A stretch of DNA of 25,797 bases from Gallionellaceae bacterium. Its GTDB lineage: Bacteria > Pseudomonadota > Gammaproteobacteria > Burkholderiales > Gallionellaceae. The position numbers and the translations under genes were made by a program. This document shows, in pieces, positions 6,513 through 15,004 of the stretch (positions are counted from its first letter, which is position 1; the number at the start of each line of letters is the position of its first letter). Where the stretch lies: NCBI GenBank assembly GCA_021731185.1, contig JAKFXW010000147.1, forward strand, positions 1-25,797, written 5' to 3'. The notes under the pieces were generated by a model. The model ran no database searches and was not told where the DNA came from. It saw only the letters and a list, made by a program, of their open reading frames with translations.

Positions 6513-7013
6513 ATGAAAAAGAATAATTTTAACAATACTTGCCTATTCCTCTTATCAGGTATTCTGTTAGCAGGATGCTCAACTCAAAGACCTATATCAG
6601 GAGGCATGGTGATGCTGGTTGGAAACCCTCCTGTGACGGCTGCAAACCCGAGTGACGTTCAGTTATTTCTGGAGCCACCGAAATTTTCTTACAGCGCAAT
6701 TGCACTGGTCACAGCAAGCGCAGCAGTTACTATGAATGGTGACCTGGCGGAAATAGAAGCTGAAGTTTTACACAAATTGAAAGGGCAGGCAGCTTCAGCA
6801 GGAGCAAATGGCATTATAGAGATTGTCAGGGAATTTATTGCCGGGAACACGATCATTTCAGGCTCATCCTCGGCATTGACATCGGTTATAAAAAATACAA
6901 ATACTGCAGACAATAAAGATCTTGATTTAATCCAATCTCGTCGAGATAATCTTGGTTCAGTATCCAAATATTATTTACTCACTTATCGCGGCAAGGCAAT
7001 CAAGAGCAATTAA
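6513..7013 (+). CDS. Putative lipoprotein of unknown function
   Basis: A 166-residue exported lipoprotein. After MKKNN a hydrophobic stretch ends in the lipobox LLAGC, so Cys at about residue 23 would be acylated. The mature part has VQLFLEPPKFSYSAIALV, then a helix rich in Glu/Ala (LAEIEAEVLHKLKGQAASAG) and ANGIIEIV. The pattern of a leading beta strand, a helix and GAN-(G)II recalls small YbjQ/RcsF-like or DUF4156-like envelope proteins, but I cannot name the family. It ends with SKYYLLTYRGKAI. ATG 6513 follows AAGGATAAGAAA; the open frame extends 13 codons upstream without a signal. It lies alone between two inverted AT-rich repeats, suggesting it arrived or moves as a unit. Confidence 0.65.
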   Translation: MKKNNFNNTCLFLLSGILLAGCSTQRPISGGMVMLVGNPPVTAANPSDVQLFLEPPKFSYSAIALVTASAAVTMNGDLAEIEAEVLHKLKGQAASAGANGIIEIVREFIAGNTIISGSSSALTSVIKNTNTADNKDLDLIQSRRDNLGSVSKYYLLTYRGKAIKSN

Positions 7014-7020
7014 TCCCCAA

Positions 7021-7054
7021 CAAAAAATCTAAATCAAAATCAAAATAAATGGGG
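7021..7054 (-). repeat. Inverted repeat, right arm (flanks lipoprotein gene)
   Basis: Begins CAAAAAATCTAAATC and ends AAATGGGG. It matches the reverse complement of 6442-6471 except for a few inserted or changed bases. It starts seven bases after the lipoprotein stop codon. Confidence 0.6.
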
Positions 7055-7100
7055 TAAGGCTCGCTTAATTTTTGATTAAGCACCAATCACAATGTGCAGG

Positions 7101-7134
7101 AAAAAGCCTCACAGAAAAATACTATGGGGCTTTT
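7101..7134. terminator. Bidirectional intrinsic terminator
   Basis: AAAAAGCCTC and GGGGCTTTT form a stem of about nine pairs with one mismatch, around a 15-base loop. On the minus strand, 24 bases beyond the end of the aminotransferase gene, it reads AAAAGCC, loop, GGCTTTTT, a good rho-independent shape. On the plus strand it ends in TTTT and may also stop transcripts from the lipoprotein gene. Confidence 0.55.
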
Positions 7135-7158
7135 ATATTCGCCGTTAAATGTGGATGC

Positions 7159-8340
7159 TTAACCTGCCAACACTTTATGCGCCGCAGCAACCGCTACACC
7201 ATTTTTCACAGGGGCTTTCATACGACCCAGCACATCGTCCAGCGCACCCAGGCAGAACAAAATATTACGTGGGTTGCTGGCGTAACCCATCAGGCCGATG
7301 CGCCATACCTTACCTGCCATCACGCCCAATCCTGCACCAATTTCCAGTTGATATTCATTGAGTAGGGTTGCGCGCAACGCCGCATCATCCACGCCTGCTG
7401 GAATGGTGAGAGCATTGAGTTGTGGCAGGCGTTCTTTTTCTGGTACAACAAATTGCAGCCCCATCGCTTCTAATCCGGCTCGTAATGCCAGATGATTTTT
7501 TTGATGCCGTGCCCAAGAATTTTCCAAACCTTCTTCTTGCAGCATGACCAATGATTCGTGCAAACCATACAGTGCGTTGATCGGCGCAGTGTGATGATAG
7601 GCGCGCTTGGTGGCTGCACCCCAGTAACCCATTACCAGATTCAAATCCAGAAACCAGCTTTGAACCTTGGTTTTGCGATTTTTAATTTTTTCCAAGGCGC
7701 GTGGGCTGAAGCTCACGGGAGAAAGTCCTGGCGTGCAGGACAAACACTTTTGAGTACCCGAATAAATTGCGTCTATGCCCCACTCATCTACTTTGAGCGG
7801 TGAGCCAGCCAGCGAAGTGACGGCATCTACTATAGTCAGGCAGCCATGTTTATGCGCCAGCGCGACCAAAGTTTTTGCATCCGACAATGCGCCTGTGGAA
7901 GTCTCAGCGTGAACGAAGGCTACAACTTTTGTGTCAGGGTTGGCTTTTAATGTATCAGCCAATTTTTGTGGATCAACAGCGCGACCCCAATCATCTTGAA
8001 TCATCACTGCTACGCCGCCGCAGCGCTCAACGTTTTCCTTCATGCGCCCGCCAAACACTCCATTCTGACAGATAATTACCTTGTCTCCCGGCTCCACCAA
8101 ATTCACAAAGCATGCCTCCATGCCAGCAGAGCCAGGTGCGGAGATGGGCATCGTTAATTCATTTTTGGTTTGAAAGGCATACTTTAACAACTCTTTCATT
8201 TCGTCCATCATAGTCACAAACATGGGATCCAAGTGGCCAATGGTTGGCCTGGCTAACGCGGCCAATACGCGCGCGCTGACATCGGATGGGCCCGGACCCA
8301 TCAGAGTACGTTGTGGGGGATGAAATGATTTAATTGCCAT
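7159..8340 (-). CDS. Alanine/serine--glyoxylate aminotransferase (class V)
   Basis: A 393-residue PLP enzyme of the class-V aminotransferase family (alanine--glyoxylate or serine--glyoxylate type; possibly broader pyruvate-forming). It moves an amino group to glyoxylate, making glycine. Visible marks: N-terminal LMGPGPSDVSARVLAALARP and GHLDP, PLP-phosphate loop SAPGSAGMEA, HAETSTGALSDAK, VDAVTSLAG with the Asp that contacts the pyridine nitrogen, and SGTQKCLSCTPG with the Schiff-base Lys198. Full length for the family. ATG at 8340 has the ribosome binding site GAAAGGAAGCAGT. It is transcribed away from ndk, sharing a 250-bp divergent region. Which amino donor is preferred cannot be told from sequence. 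Confidence 0.88.
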   Translation of the reverse strand: MAIKSFHPPQRTLMGPGPSDVSARVLAALARPTIGHLDPMFVTMMDEMKELLKYAFQTKNELTMPISAPGSAGMEACFVNLVEPGDKVIICQNGVFGGRMKENVERCGGVAVMIQDDWGRAVDPQKLADTLKANPDTKVVAFVHAETSTGALSDAKTLVALAHKHGCLTIVDAVTSLAGSPLKVDEWGIDAIYSGTQKCLSCTPGLSPVSFSPRALEKIKNRKTKVQSWFLDLNLVMGYWGAATKRAYHHTAPINALYGLHESLVMLQEEGLENSWARHQKNHLALRAGLEAMGLQFVVPEKERLPQLNALTIPAGVDDAALRATLLNEYQLEIGAGLGVMAGKVWRIGLMGYASNPRNILFCLGALDDVLGRMKAPVKNGVAVAAAHKVLAG

Positions 8341-8514
8341 ACTGCTTCCTTTCAGAGATTGAAATAAATTAGGGAAATAAATAAATAAAACGATTTGATA
8401 TTGTAATGTAATTCTCGATAATTATTCGGTCGAAATATTAATGTCCTATAGATCAGTTACCCCCGAGTGTTAAAATAATGTCCTGGCAGTTAAGTCAATT
8501 ACAGTCAGGGCGGC

Positions 8515-8543
8515 GCGACACAAGGCTTAAAGCCTGATAGAAT
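8515..8543 (+). promoter_or_regulatory. Candidate sigma70 promoter of ndk with internal dyad
   Basis: GCGACA (8515-8520) and TAGAAT (8538-8543) are 17 bases apart, close to the -35/-10 consensus (4/6 and 5/6). The spacer holds the dyad AGGCTTAAAGCCT, which could be an operator or chance. The predicted leader to ATG 8593 is about 40 bases. Confidence 0.4.
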
Positions 8544-8592
8544 CACGAACTGTTTTTTTGATTAACTTGAATATATGTTTGGAGAAAGTAGT

Positions 8593-9018
8593 ATGGCTGT
8601 TGAACGCACTTTATCGATCATAAAACCTGATGCTGTTGCTAAAAATGTAATCGGTCAGATTTACACACGTTTTGAAAATGCTGGCTTAAAAATAATTGCT
8701 GCACGCATGATGCAACTATCTCGCGCCGAGGCTGAGGGATTTTATGCTGTGCATAAGACCCGTCCATTTTTTAAAGACCTGGTGGATTTCATGATTTCCG
8801 GTCCGGTTATTGTGCAAGCACTGGAAGGTGAAAATGCAATCCTCAAACATAGAGATTTGATGGGCGCAACCGATCCAAAGAAAGCTGCCAAAGGCACAAT
8901 CCGCGCCGACTTTGCGGATAGCATCGATGCCAACGCGGTGCATGGCTCTGATGCGCCGGAAGCGGCTGCGGTGGAGGTTGCATATTTTTTCCCTAGCATG
9001 AATATTTATTCCCGCTGA
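8593..9018 (+). CDS. ndk: Nucleoside diphosphate kinase
   Basis: A 141-residue cytosolic enzyme that transfers the gamma-phosphate of ATP to NDPs through a phospho-histidine, balancing nucleotide pools. Marks: MAVERTLSIIKPDAV at the start (nucleotide-binding Lys in KPDA), GLKIIAARMM, YAVHKTRPFF, MISGPVIVQALEGENAI, and the active site NAVHGSDAPE with catalytic His117. Length is standard. ATG 8593 is chosen because GGAGAAAGTAGT lies directly upstream and homology begins with MAVERT; a TTG 18 bases earlier lacks support. It precedes rlmN by 63 bases, the usual order in betaproteobacteria. Confidence 0.97.
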   Translation: MAVERTLSIIKPDAVAKNVIGQIYTRFENAGLKIIAARMMQLSRAEAEGFYAVHKTRPFFKDLVDFMISGPVIVQALEGENAILKHRDLMGATDPKKAAKGTIRADFADSIDANAVHGSDAPEAAAVEVAYFFPSMNIYSR

Positions 9019-9081
9019 TTATTTATTGTCAGCCAAATTATAGATTTGCATAATTTAATGTTTGAAAACCGCTGAAATTTG

Positions 9082-10164
9082 ATGGCTACTAATTTGCTGG
9101 ATTTTGACGCACAACAAATGACTGACTGGTTCGCCGAGCAGGGTGAGAAGCCTTTTCGTGCGCGCCAGGTGTTGCGTTGGATTCATAAAAGTGGGGAGTC
9201 TGATTTTTCCGCCATGACTGATTTGGCTGCGTCGTTGCGTGACAAGTTGCAACGGGACGCCTGTATCACTGCACCTACTGTGGTGCGCGAAGAGCTTTCC
9301 AGCGATGGTACGCGTAAATGGTTGTTGAATGTCGGCACGGGCAATGCGATTGAGACTGTGTTTATTCCGGAAGCAGAGCGCGGTACGCTGTGCATTTCAA
9401 CGCAGGCAGGGTGTGCGCTGGATTGTTCATTTTGCTCAACTGGCAAGCAGGGTTTTAATCGTAATTTAAGTGTTTCCGAAATTATTGGTCAGCTGTGGTG
9501 GGCTAATCGTCAGATGGGTAAAGATGCCGATGGTCTGTGGCCAGTCAGCAACGTGGTGCTGATGGGTATGGGTGAGCCGCTGCTGAATTTTAATAACACG
9601 GTGAGCGCGCTACGGTTGATGTTGGACGATCATGCTTATGGCTTGTCGCGTCGTCGAGTCACGTTGTCTACATCGGGCATCGTGCCTGCGATGGATAGAT
9701 TGCGCGATGAATGTCCGGTCGCATTGGCAGTTTCACTACACGCGCCGAATAACGCTTTACGCGATGTGTTGGTACCCATCAATAAAAAATATCCGTTGGA
9801 TTTATTGATGGCAGCCTGCCAACGCTATCTTGAAAAAGCTCCACGTGATTTTATAACCTTCGAGTACGTCATGTTGCGCGGCGTGAATGACAGCGTGCAG
9901 TTAGCATATGAGCTGATTGAGTTGGTGCGTGATGTACCCTGCAAACTGAATTTAATCCCGTTTAATCCGTTTCCACAAACACATTATCAACGCTCGGATA
10001 AGGACACCATTCAGCGCTTTCGTGATGTGCTAATGCAAGCGGATATCGTAACAACCACTCGTAAAACGCGGGGGGATGATATTGACGCAGCCTGTGGACA
10101 ATTAGCTGGACAGGTGCAGGATAAAACCAAACGAACGCATCGTCTGATGGGGGCGCGCCCATGA
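9082..10164 (+). CDS. rlmN: Dual-specificity 23S rRNA/tRNA adenine-C2 methyltransferase RlmN
   Basis: A 360-residue radical-SAM enzyme that methylates C2 of A2503 in 23S rRNA and A37 in certain tRNAs. The 4Fe-4S cluster motif CALDCSFC (Cys111, 115, 118) is intact, as are GMGEPLLNF (SAM binding), RRVTLSTSGIVP, LAVSLHAPN, and the C-terminal catalytic Cys in DIDAACGQLAG. The N-terminal accessory domain (PFRARQVLRWIH) is present. Standard length. Start ATG 9082; a TTG one codon earlier is possible. Its TGA overlaps the ATG of pilF (ATGA), so the two are translationally coupled. Confidence 0.96.
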   Translation: MATNLLDFDAQQMTDWFAEQGEKPFRARQVLRWIHKSGESDFSAMTDLAASLRDKLQRDACITAPTVVREELSSDGTRKWLLNVGTGNAIETVFIPEAERGTLCISTQAGCALDCSFCSTGKQGFNRNLSVSEIIGQLWWANRQMGKDADGLWPVSNVVLMGMGEPLLNFNNTVSALRLMLDDHAYGLSRRRVTLSTSGIVPAMDRLRDECPVALAVSLHAPNNALRDVLVPINKKYPLDLLMAACQRYLEKAPRDFITFEYVMLRGVNDSVQLAYELIELVRDVPCKLNLIPFNPFPQTHYQRSDKDTIQRFRDVLMQADIVTTTRKTRGDDIDAACGQLAGQVQDKTKRTHRLMGARP

Positions 10165-10955
10165 AACAACATCTGGTGAAATGGACACTGGAAGTAAAGC
10201 TGATTGCCGTTGTGTTGGTGCTGTCAGCCTGCTCGACGCAATCTGGCGGCGGTTCAGGTGGCAGTCAGCCACAAAATCTGACCAAAGCACAGGCCAGTGC
10301 TAAAATTCACACTGAATTGGCCGCACAGTATTATGAGCGAACGCAATACAAAATTGCTTTGGAAGAAATTAATATCGCCTTGAATGCGGTATCTGATTAT
10401 GCACCAGCCTACAGTATGCGCGGATTGATACGCATGGCCTTGCGTGAAGATCAGCGCGCGGATGAGGATTTCAAGCACAGCTTGAAATTGAATCGACATG
10501 ACTCGGACACGCATAACAACTATGGTTGGTTTTTGTGTCAACGCGGCAGGGAAAATGAGTCTATTCCACATTTTTTGGATGCCGTCAAAAATCCGCTTTA
10601 TGCAACACCCGAGAAGGCGTATTTGAATGCGGGGATATGCTCCAGAAAAGCGGGTAACACAAAAGCCGCTGAAGAATATCTGCGAAAAGCATTGGCCTTA
10701 AGATCGGATATTCCTGATGCATGGTTAAACCTGGCGGAAATTAATTTTGCCAGTGGAAATTATGCAGTGGCAAAAACCAACTTTCAGCTTTTTATGCAAA
10801 TAAATTCCTCCGCTGCGACAGCTGGAAATTTATGGATGGGGGTGCATATCGAGCGCAAACTGGGCGATCAAGCGTCAGAGGAAATTTACGCGGCACAATT
10901 GCGTAAACGCTACCCCAACGCACGGGAAACTCAATTGTTATTAAGCGGTAAGTGA
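10161..10955 (+). CDS. pilF: Type IV pilus biogenesis/stability lipoprotein PilF (PilW)
   Basis: A 264-residue outer-membrane lipoprotein made of TPR repeats; the family assists multimerisation and outer-membrane placement of the PilQ secretin. Residues 1-24 are a lipoprotein signal ending LVLSAC, with Cys as the acylated residue, followed by a Ser/Gly-rich linker (STQSGGGSGGSQ). TPR units are visible from about residue 45 (AAQYYERTQYKIALEEINIA), then YAPAYSMRGLIRMALR, SDTHNNYGWFLCQRGRENES, PEKAYLNAGICSRKAG and PDAWLNLAEINFASGNY. It overlaps rlmN by four bases and its TGA overlaps the rodZ start. Position between rlmN and rodZ is the standard one. Confidence 0.92.
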   Translation: MKQHLVKWTLEVKLIAVVLVLSACSTQSGGGSGGSQPQNLTKAQASAKIHTELAAQYYERTQYKIALEEINIALNAVSDYAPAYSMRGLIRMALREDQRADEDFKHSLKLNRHDSDTHNNYGWFLCQRGRENESIPHFLDAVKNPLYATPEKAYLNAGICSRKAGNTKAAEEYLRKALALRSDIPDAWLNLAEINFASGNYAVAKTNFQLFMQINSSAATAGNLWMGVHIERKLGDQASEEIYAAQLRKRYPNARETQLLLSGK

Positions 10956-11776
10956 TGGATATTCAGCCAGACAACATCTTAAAAAATACTACGGTACAGA
11001 AGATCAGCGTCGGTGCCACGTTGCGCGCGGCACGAGAACGTGCAGGCTTAAGTCTGACGGATGTGGCAGGGCATCTTAAATTTGCGCAGCGCCAGATTGA
11101 AGCATTGGAAGCAGACGATTTTATTCACTTGCCAGAAATGCCCTTTGTGCGTGGATTTGTACGCAACTATGCCAAGCTTTTACAAATTGACGCAGCACCA
11201 TTATTGGTTGCACTGCCTGATTCGCCGACAAAAACAGTAGATGCATTGCTCGTGATGAAAAGCAAAAATGTGCCCTTTCTAGGGGTCTATGCCGCCCGTA
11301 AATATAATATCGTCTGGCTTGCCGGAGGGTTGGTCGTTGCACTGGTGCTGGCCATATTTGTATGGCTGAGCAATGGTACAAATGCAGTTTTCAAAACAAA
11401 AGTTGTGGAAGTATCTTTGCCTGCTTCTGCAATTTCTGTTACTCAAGCTACTACCGTCGTCCCACAAGGGGACAATGTAGACTCATCTGCAGCACAGGCC
11501 ACCCCTGTTGTCGCTGATGCCGAACCTGCACGTCTTGTTACATTGGTACGCATGGTGTTTGAAGAGGATGCTTGGGTGGAGGTAATGGATAAAGACGGTG
11601 CAGTGTTAATGGCTCAACTGAATTTGGCAGGTAGCGAGCGGAACGTTAGAGGTATCAATTCACCTTTTACAGTTAAGATCGGTAATGCCAGCAAGGTTCA
11701 GTTATTTTACAAAGGTCAGCAGGTTGACCTCACCCCGCATAGTCGAGCGGGAGTGGCGCGCCTGACGCTGGAGTAA
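10955..11776 (+). CDS. rodZ: Cell-shape protein RodZ (HTH/DUF4115)
   Basis: A 273-residue bitopic inner-membrane protein. The cytoplasmic part (residues ~15-90) is an XRE-type helix-turn-helix: VGATLRAARERAGLSLTDVA, then FAQRQIEALEADDF, MPFVRGFVRNYAKLL. In RodZ this domain binds MreB and organises the elongation machinery. One membrane helix follows (IVWLAGGLVVALVLAIFVWL, about 120-139), then a low-complexity periplasmic linker and the C-terminal DUF4115 beta domain (MVFEEDAWVEVMDKDGAVL). The linker carries the palindromic repeat at 11459-11479, read here as PQGDNV. Start ATG 10955 overlaps the pilF stop (TGATG). Full-length for the family; ispG starts right after its stop. Confidence 0.9.
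   Translation: MDIQPDNILKNTTVQKISVGATLRAARERAGLSLTDVAGHLKFAQRQIEALEADDFIHLPEMPFVRGFVRNYAKLLQIDAAPLLVALPDSPTKTVDALLVMKSKNVPFLGVYAARKYNIVWLAGGLVVALVLAIFVWLSNGTNAVFKTKVVEVSLPASAISVTQATTVVPQGDNVDSSAAQATPVVADAEPARLVTLVRMVFEEDAWVEVMDKDGAVLMAQLNLAGSERNVRGINSPFTVKIGNASKVQLFYKGQQVDLTPHSRAGVARLTLE
11459..11479 (+). repeat. Short palindromic repeat, copy in rodZ
   Basis: Core CCCACAAGGGGACAATG at 11461-11477, with GT before and TA after as in the galU copy. It lies in the periplasmic linker of RodZ and is read as P-Q-G-D-N-V, a frame different from that in der and galU. GTCCC pairs with GGGAC across the loop ACAAG. Confidence 0.8.
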
Positions 11777-13018
11777 ATGATGAGTCAACACAGGATTACG
11801 CGCCGTGCAACGCAGCGCGTTATGGTTGATGGTATCGCGATAGGTGGCGGCGCACCCATCGTGGTGCAGTCTATGACTAACACCGATACCGTGGATGCCC
11901 AAGGCACCGCACAACAGGTGTTTGAGTTGGCACAAGCTGGCTCTGAATTGGTGCGTATCACCGTCAATACCCCCGAGGCTGCCGCACAAGTCCCCGCCAT
12001 TCGTGAGCAACTTGATCGTATGAATTGCGGCGTACCACTCATCGGAGATTTTCATTACAACGGCCATCGCTTGTTAACAGATTTTCCGGAGTGTGCAAAA
12101 GTTTTAGGCGGCTATCGCATTAACCCTGGCAACGTGGGTCGCCATCGCAAAGGCGAAGATCAATTTGCCATGATGATAAAGGTCGCTTGCCGCAATAATA
12201 AGCCGGTACGCATCGGGGTCAATTGGGGCAGTTTGGATCAGGATTTAATCGTGCGCATGATGGATGCCAATGCCCGGCTTGCGCAGCCACTGGATGCTGC
12301 AGCAGTCATGCGCGAAGCATTAATTGTGTCGGCATTGGATAGCGCCAAGCGTGCTGAAGAATTAGGCTTGAGGCATGATCGTATTGTGCTCTCCTGCAAG
12401 GTGAGTGAAGTACAAAGCTTGATCATGGTGTATCGTGATTTGGCCAAGCGCTGCGACTATCCTCTGCATCTGGGATTGACTGAAGCGGGCATGGGCTCTA
12501 AAGGAATTGTAGCCTCGACTGCGGCCTTGGCAGTGTTGCTGCAAGAAGGTATAGGCGACACCATACGCATTTCTCTTACGCCCGAACCAGGCGGTGACCG
12601 TACCCAGGAAGTGATCGTCGCACAGGAAATTTTGCAAACCATGGGTTTGCGTTCATTTACCCCGATGGTTATTGCCTGCCCCGGTTGCGGGCGCACCACC
12701 AGCACAGTATTTCAGGAGCTTGCACAAAACATACAAACCTATTTACGCGCGCAAATGAATGTCTGGCGCGAACAGTACGTGGGCGCAGAAGACATGACGG
12801 TAGCAGTCATGGGTTGCATTGTTAATGGTCCCGGTGAAAGCAAAATGGCGAATATAGGAATTAGCCTGCCGGGTAGTGGCGAGAATCCGGCTGCGCCAGT
12901 GTATGTGGATGGCGAAAAAGTAGTCACGCTACGTGGTGCTAATATTGCGGGCGAATTCAAATTGATTGTCGATAGTTATGTGGCGCGCAAATATGCCAAG
13001 CGCACCGCAACGGCTTAA
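11777..13018 (+). CDS. ispG: 4-hydroxy-3-methylbut-2-enyl diphosphate synthase IspG
   Basis: A 413-residue 4Fe-4S enzyme of the non-mevalonate isoprenoid pathway, converting MEcPP to HMBPP. The TIM-barrel half shows PIVVQSMTNTDT, AGSELVRITVNTPEAA, PLIGDFHYNGH, YRINPGNVG, PVRIGVNWGSLD and HLGLTEAG. The cluster-binding half has CPGCGR (Cys301, Cys304) and MGCIVNGPGE (Cys347), so all three cluster Cys are present. Length fits the short proteobacterial form. The ATG follows the rodZ TAA directly, with a second ATG at 11780; either is possible. hisS begins nine bases downstream, the conserved ispG-hisS order. Confidence 0.96.
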   Translation: MMSQHRITRRATQRVMVDGIAIGGGAPIVVQSMTNTDTVDAQGTAQQVFELAQAGSELVRITVNTPEAAAQVPAIREQLDRMNCGVPLIGDFHYNGHRLLTDFPECAKVLGGYRINPGNVGRHRKGEDQFAMMIKVACRNNKPVRIGVNWGSLDQDLIVRMMDANARLAQPLDAAAVMREALIVSALDSAKRAEELGLRHDRIVLSCKVSEVQSLIMVYRDLAKRCDYPLHLGLTEAGMGSKGIVASTAALAVLLQEGIGDTIRISLTPEPGGDRTQEVIVAQEILQTMGLRSFTPMVIACPGCGRTTSTVFQELAQNIQTYLRAQMNVWREQYVGAEDMTVAVMGCIVNGPGESKMANIGISLPGSGENPAAPVYVDGEKVVTLRGANIAGEFKLIVDSYVARKYAKRTATA

Positions 13019-13027
13019 AAAATAACA

Positions 13028-14311
13028 ATGAGTCATTCTCCCTTACAAGCTGTGCGCGGCATGAATGATATTCTGCCGGATGAAGCGATGCTCTGGCTGT
13101 CGTTTGAAGATACCGTGCGTGCCTGGTTAGAGCAATACGGCTATCGCAATATTCGTATGCCGTTGCTGGAACCCACTGCGCTGTTCAAGCGTGCGATTGG
13201 CGATGTGACCGACATCGTCGAAAAAGAAATGTACAGCTTTGAGGATGCGTTGAATGGTGACCATCTCACCTTGCGCCCTGAAGGAACGGCATCTTGCGTG
13301 CGCGCTGCGTTGCAACATAATTTGCTATATAACGCGCCGCAGCGTTTGTATTACAGCGGCGCCATGTTTCGGCACGAGCGCCCGCAAAAAGGCCGCTATC
13401 GCCAGTTTCATCAAATAGGAGTGGAGGCGTTAGGATTTGCAGGTCCGGATATTGATGCCGAACATATTTTGATGTGCGCGCGTTTGTGGCACAAGCTGGG
13501 TTTGCGTGATGTTACTTTGCAGTTGAATACGCTGGGTGATGCAGCAGCGCGGCAGCGGCATCGGGAAAAATTAATTGCCCATTTCGAGGCGCATCAGAGC
13601 GACTTGGATGCAGATGCGCTACGCCGTTTGCACAGCAATCCGCTGCGCATTTTGGACAGTAAAAATCCGGCCATGCAAGATTTAATCGCCGCAGCGCCCA
13701 GTCTCATGAGCGACATTGATGATGACGCACTCAAACATTTTGAAAGTGTGCAGAAAATTTTGCGGAACCACAAAATAAAATTTGAAATCAATCCACGCTT
13801 GGTACGCGGGCTGGATTATTACAACCGCACGGTATTCGAGTGGACGACTACGCAGCTAGGCGCGCAAGGTACAGTGTGTGCGGGTGGACGGTTTGATGGC
13901 TTGATCGAACAGCTTGGAGGCACTGCTGCGCCGGCCTGTGGTTTTGCGATGGGCATAGAGCGTTTGCTAGCGCTTATGCAAGAGCTGAACAAGCCCGCAC
14001 TGTTAAATACGGTGGATGTGTATATAGTGAATCAAGGTGATCAAGCCAATGAAAAGGCCGCGATATTGGCCGAGCAATTACGCGATGCAGGCTTGCGTGT
14101 TTTGTTACATTGCGGCGGTGGCAGTTTTAAGACGCAAATGAAAAAGGCTGATGCCAGTAATGCAGAATGGGCAGTCATCATAGGGGATGACGAAGTGCGC
14201 AGCGGGCAGGCGACACTTAAGCCCTTGCACGGGGGAGAGCAAACGCAGGTGGCATTTGGCGAGTTAGCCCAGATGATTCGTGCAAAGGCAATTGTAGGTA
14301 AATTTAAATAA
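13028..14311 (+). CDS. hisS: Histidyl-tRNA synthetase
   Basis: A 427-residue class-II aminoacyl-tRNA synthetase charging tRNA-His. It starts with LQAVRGMNDILPDE. Class-II motif 2 is YYSGAMFRHERPQKGRYRQF, the histidine-specific motif is LVRGLDYYNRTVFE, and motif 3 is GFAMGIERLLALM. The C-terminal anticodon-binding domain follows (VDVYIVNQGDQA to the end). Length is typical. No clear ribosome binding site precedes ATG 13028; with only nine bases after ispG, translation is probably coupled. yfgM follows after 25 bases. Confidence 0.96.
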   Translation: MSHSPLQAVRGMNDILPDEAMLWLSFEDTVRAWLEQYGYRNIRMPLLEPTALFKRAIGDVTDIVEKEMYSFEDALNGDHLTLRPEGTASCVRAALQHNLLYNAPQRLYYSGAMFRHERPQKGRYRQFHQIGVEALGFAGPDIDAEHILMCARLWHKLGLRDVTLQLNTLGDAAARQRHREKLIAHFEAHQSDLDADALRRLHSNPLRILDSKNPAMQDLIAAAPSLMSDIDDDALKHFESVQKILRNHKIKFEINPRLVRGLDYYNRTVFEWTTTQLGAQGTVCAGGRFDGLIEQLGGTAAPACGFAMGIERLLALMQELNKPALLNTVDVYIVNQGDQANEKAAILAEQLRDAGLRVLLHCGGGSFKTQMKKADASNAEWAVIIGDDEVRSGQATLKPLHGGEQTQVAFGELAQMIRAKAIVGKFK

Positions 14312-14336
14312 TTAATTTGAGTTAAGGGATATAGAA

Positions 14337-14969
14337 ATGGCGACTTTGGATATGCAGGGACAAGAACAGGTAGACGCATTTAAATCCTGGTGGAAAGCAA
14401 ATGGAAAATACGCAATCGCCACGCTGGCAGTAGTAGTGTTAAGCGCAGGTGCAGTGATAGGTTGGCAAGTTTATCAGGCCAAGCAAATATCCGAGGCCAG
14501 CACCTTATATGCCGAGTTGGAAAAACAGCTAAGCAGTAATGATCCGAAGCGCATCAACGATGCGGCCACTGTCATATTTGAAAAATATAGTTCAACTCCC
14601 TACGCACCTCGAGCGGCTTTATTGTCTTCACAGGTCAACATATTTGTTGGCGATGTCGCGCAAGCTAAAACGCAATTACGTTGGGTGTTAAATCATGCCA
14701 AGGAAGCAGGACTACAAGATGTCGCGCTCCTTCAATTGGCAAGCATATTGTTGGATGAAAAAGATTATGCAGGCTCATTAAAATTGTTGGAGAAAACACA
14801 CACTGAGGCATTCATTAGTTTGCATGCCGATCTTAAGGGCGATGTGTTGAGTTCTCAGGGAAAGATTGAAGAAGCGCGCGTAGCTTATCAGCAGGCATTG
14901 GATAAGACCGATGCTGCAAGTTCATATCGCACCCTGATTCAGATGAAGTTAGACGGGCTTGCCAAGTGA
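14337..14969 (+). CDS. yfgM: YfgM-like TPR membrane protein
   Basis: A 210-residue bitopic membrane protein. A short cytoplasmic N-terminus (EQVDAFKSWWKANGKY) leads into one membrane helix (IATLAVVVLSAGAVIGWQVY, about residues 23-42) and a periplasmic TPR-like domain (ASTLYAELEKQL, YAPRAALLSSQV, LQDVALLQLASILLDEKDY, KGDVLSSQGKIEEARVAYQQ). In E. coli YfgM associates with SecYEG and PpiD and helps hand over periplasmic proteins. The gene is normally between hisS and bamB, as here. Ribosome binding site AAGGGATATAGAA precedes ATG 14337. Confidence 0.88.
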   Translation: MATLDMQGQEQVDAFKSWWKANGKYAIATLAVVVLSAGAVIGWQVYQAKQISEASTLYAELEKQLSSNDPKRINDAATVIFEKYSSTPYAPRAALLSSQVNIFVGDVAQAKTQLRWVLNHAKEAGLQDVALLQLASILLDEKDYAGSLKLLEKTHTEAFISLHADLKGDVLSSQGKIEEARVAYQQALDKTDAASSYRTLIQMKLDGLAK

Positions 14970-14987
14970 TTGTCAGTATTATGGTCG

Positions 14988-15002
14988 TTAAGGAAGCACT
15001 GA
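14988..15002 (+). repeat. Isolated copy of the MITE terminal sequence
   Basis: TTAAGGAAGCACTGA is identical to the left end of the element at 4109-4123. No second end or other element sequence is visible nearby. The AAGGA within it serves as ribosome binding site of bamB (ATG 15005). Confidence 0.45.
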
Positions 15003-15004
15003 AC

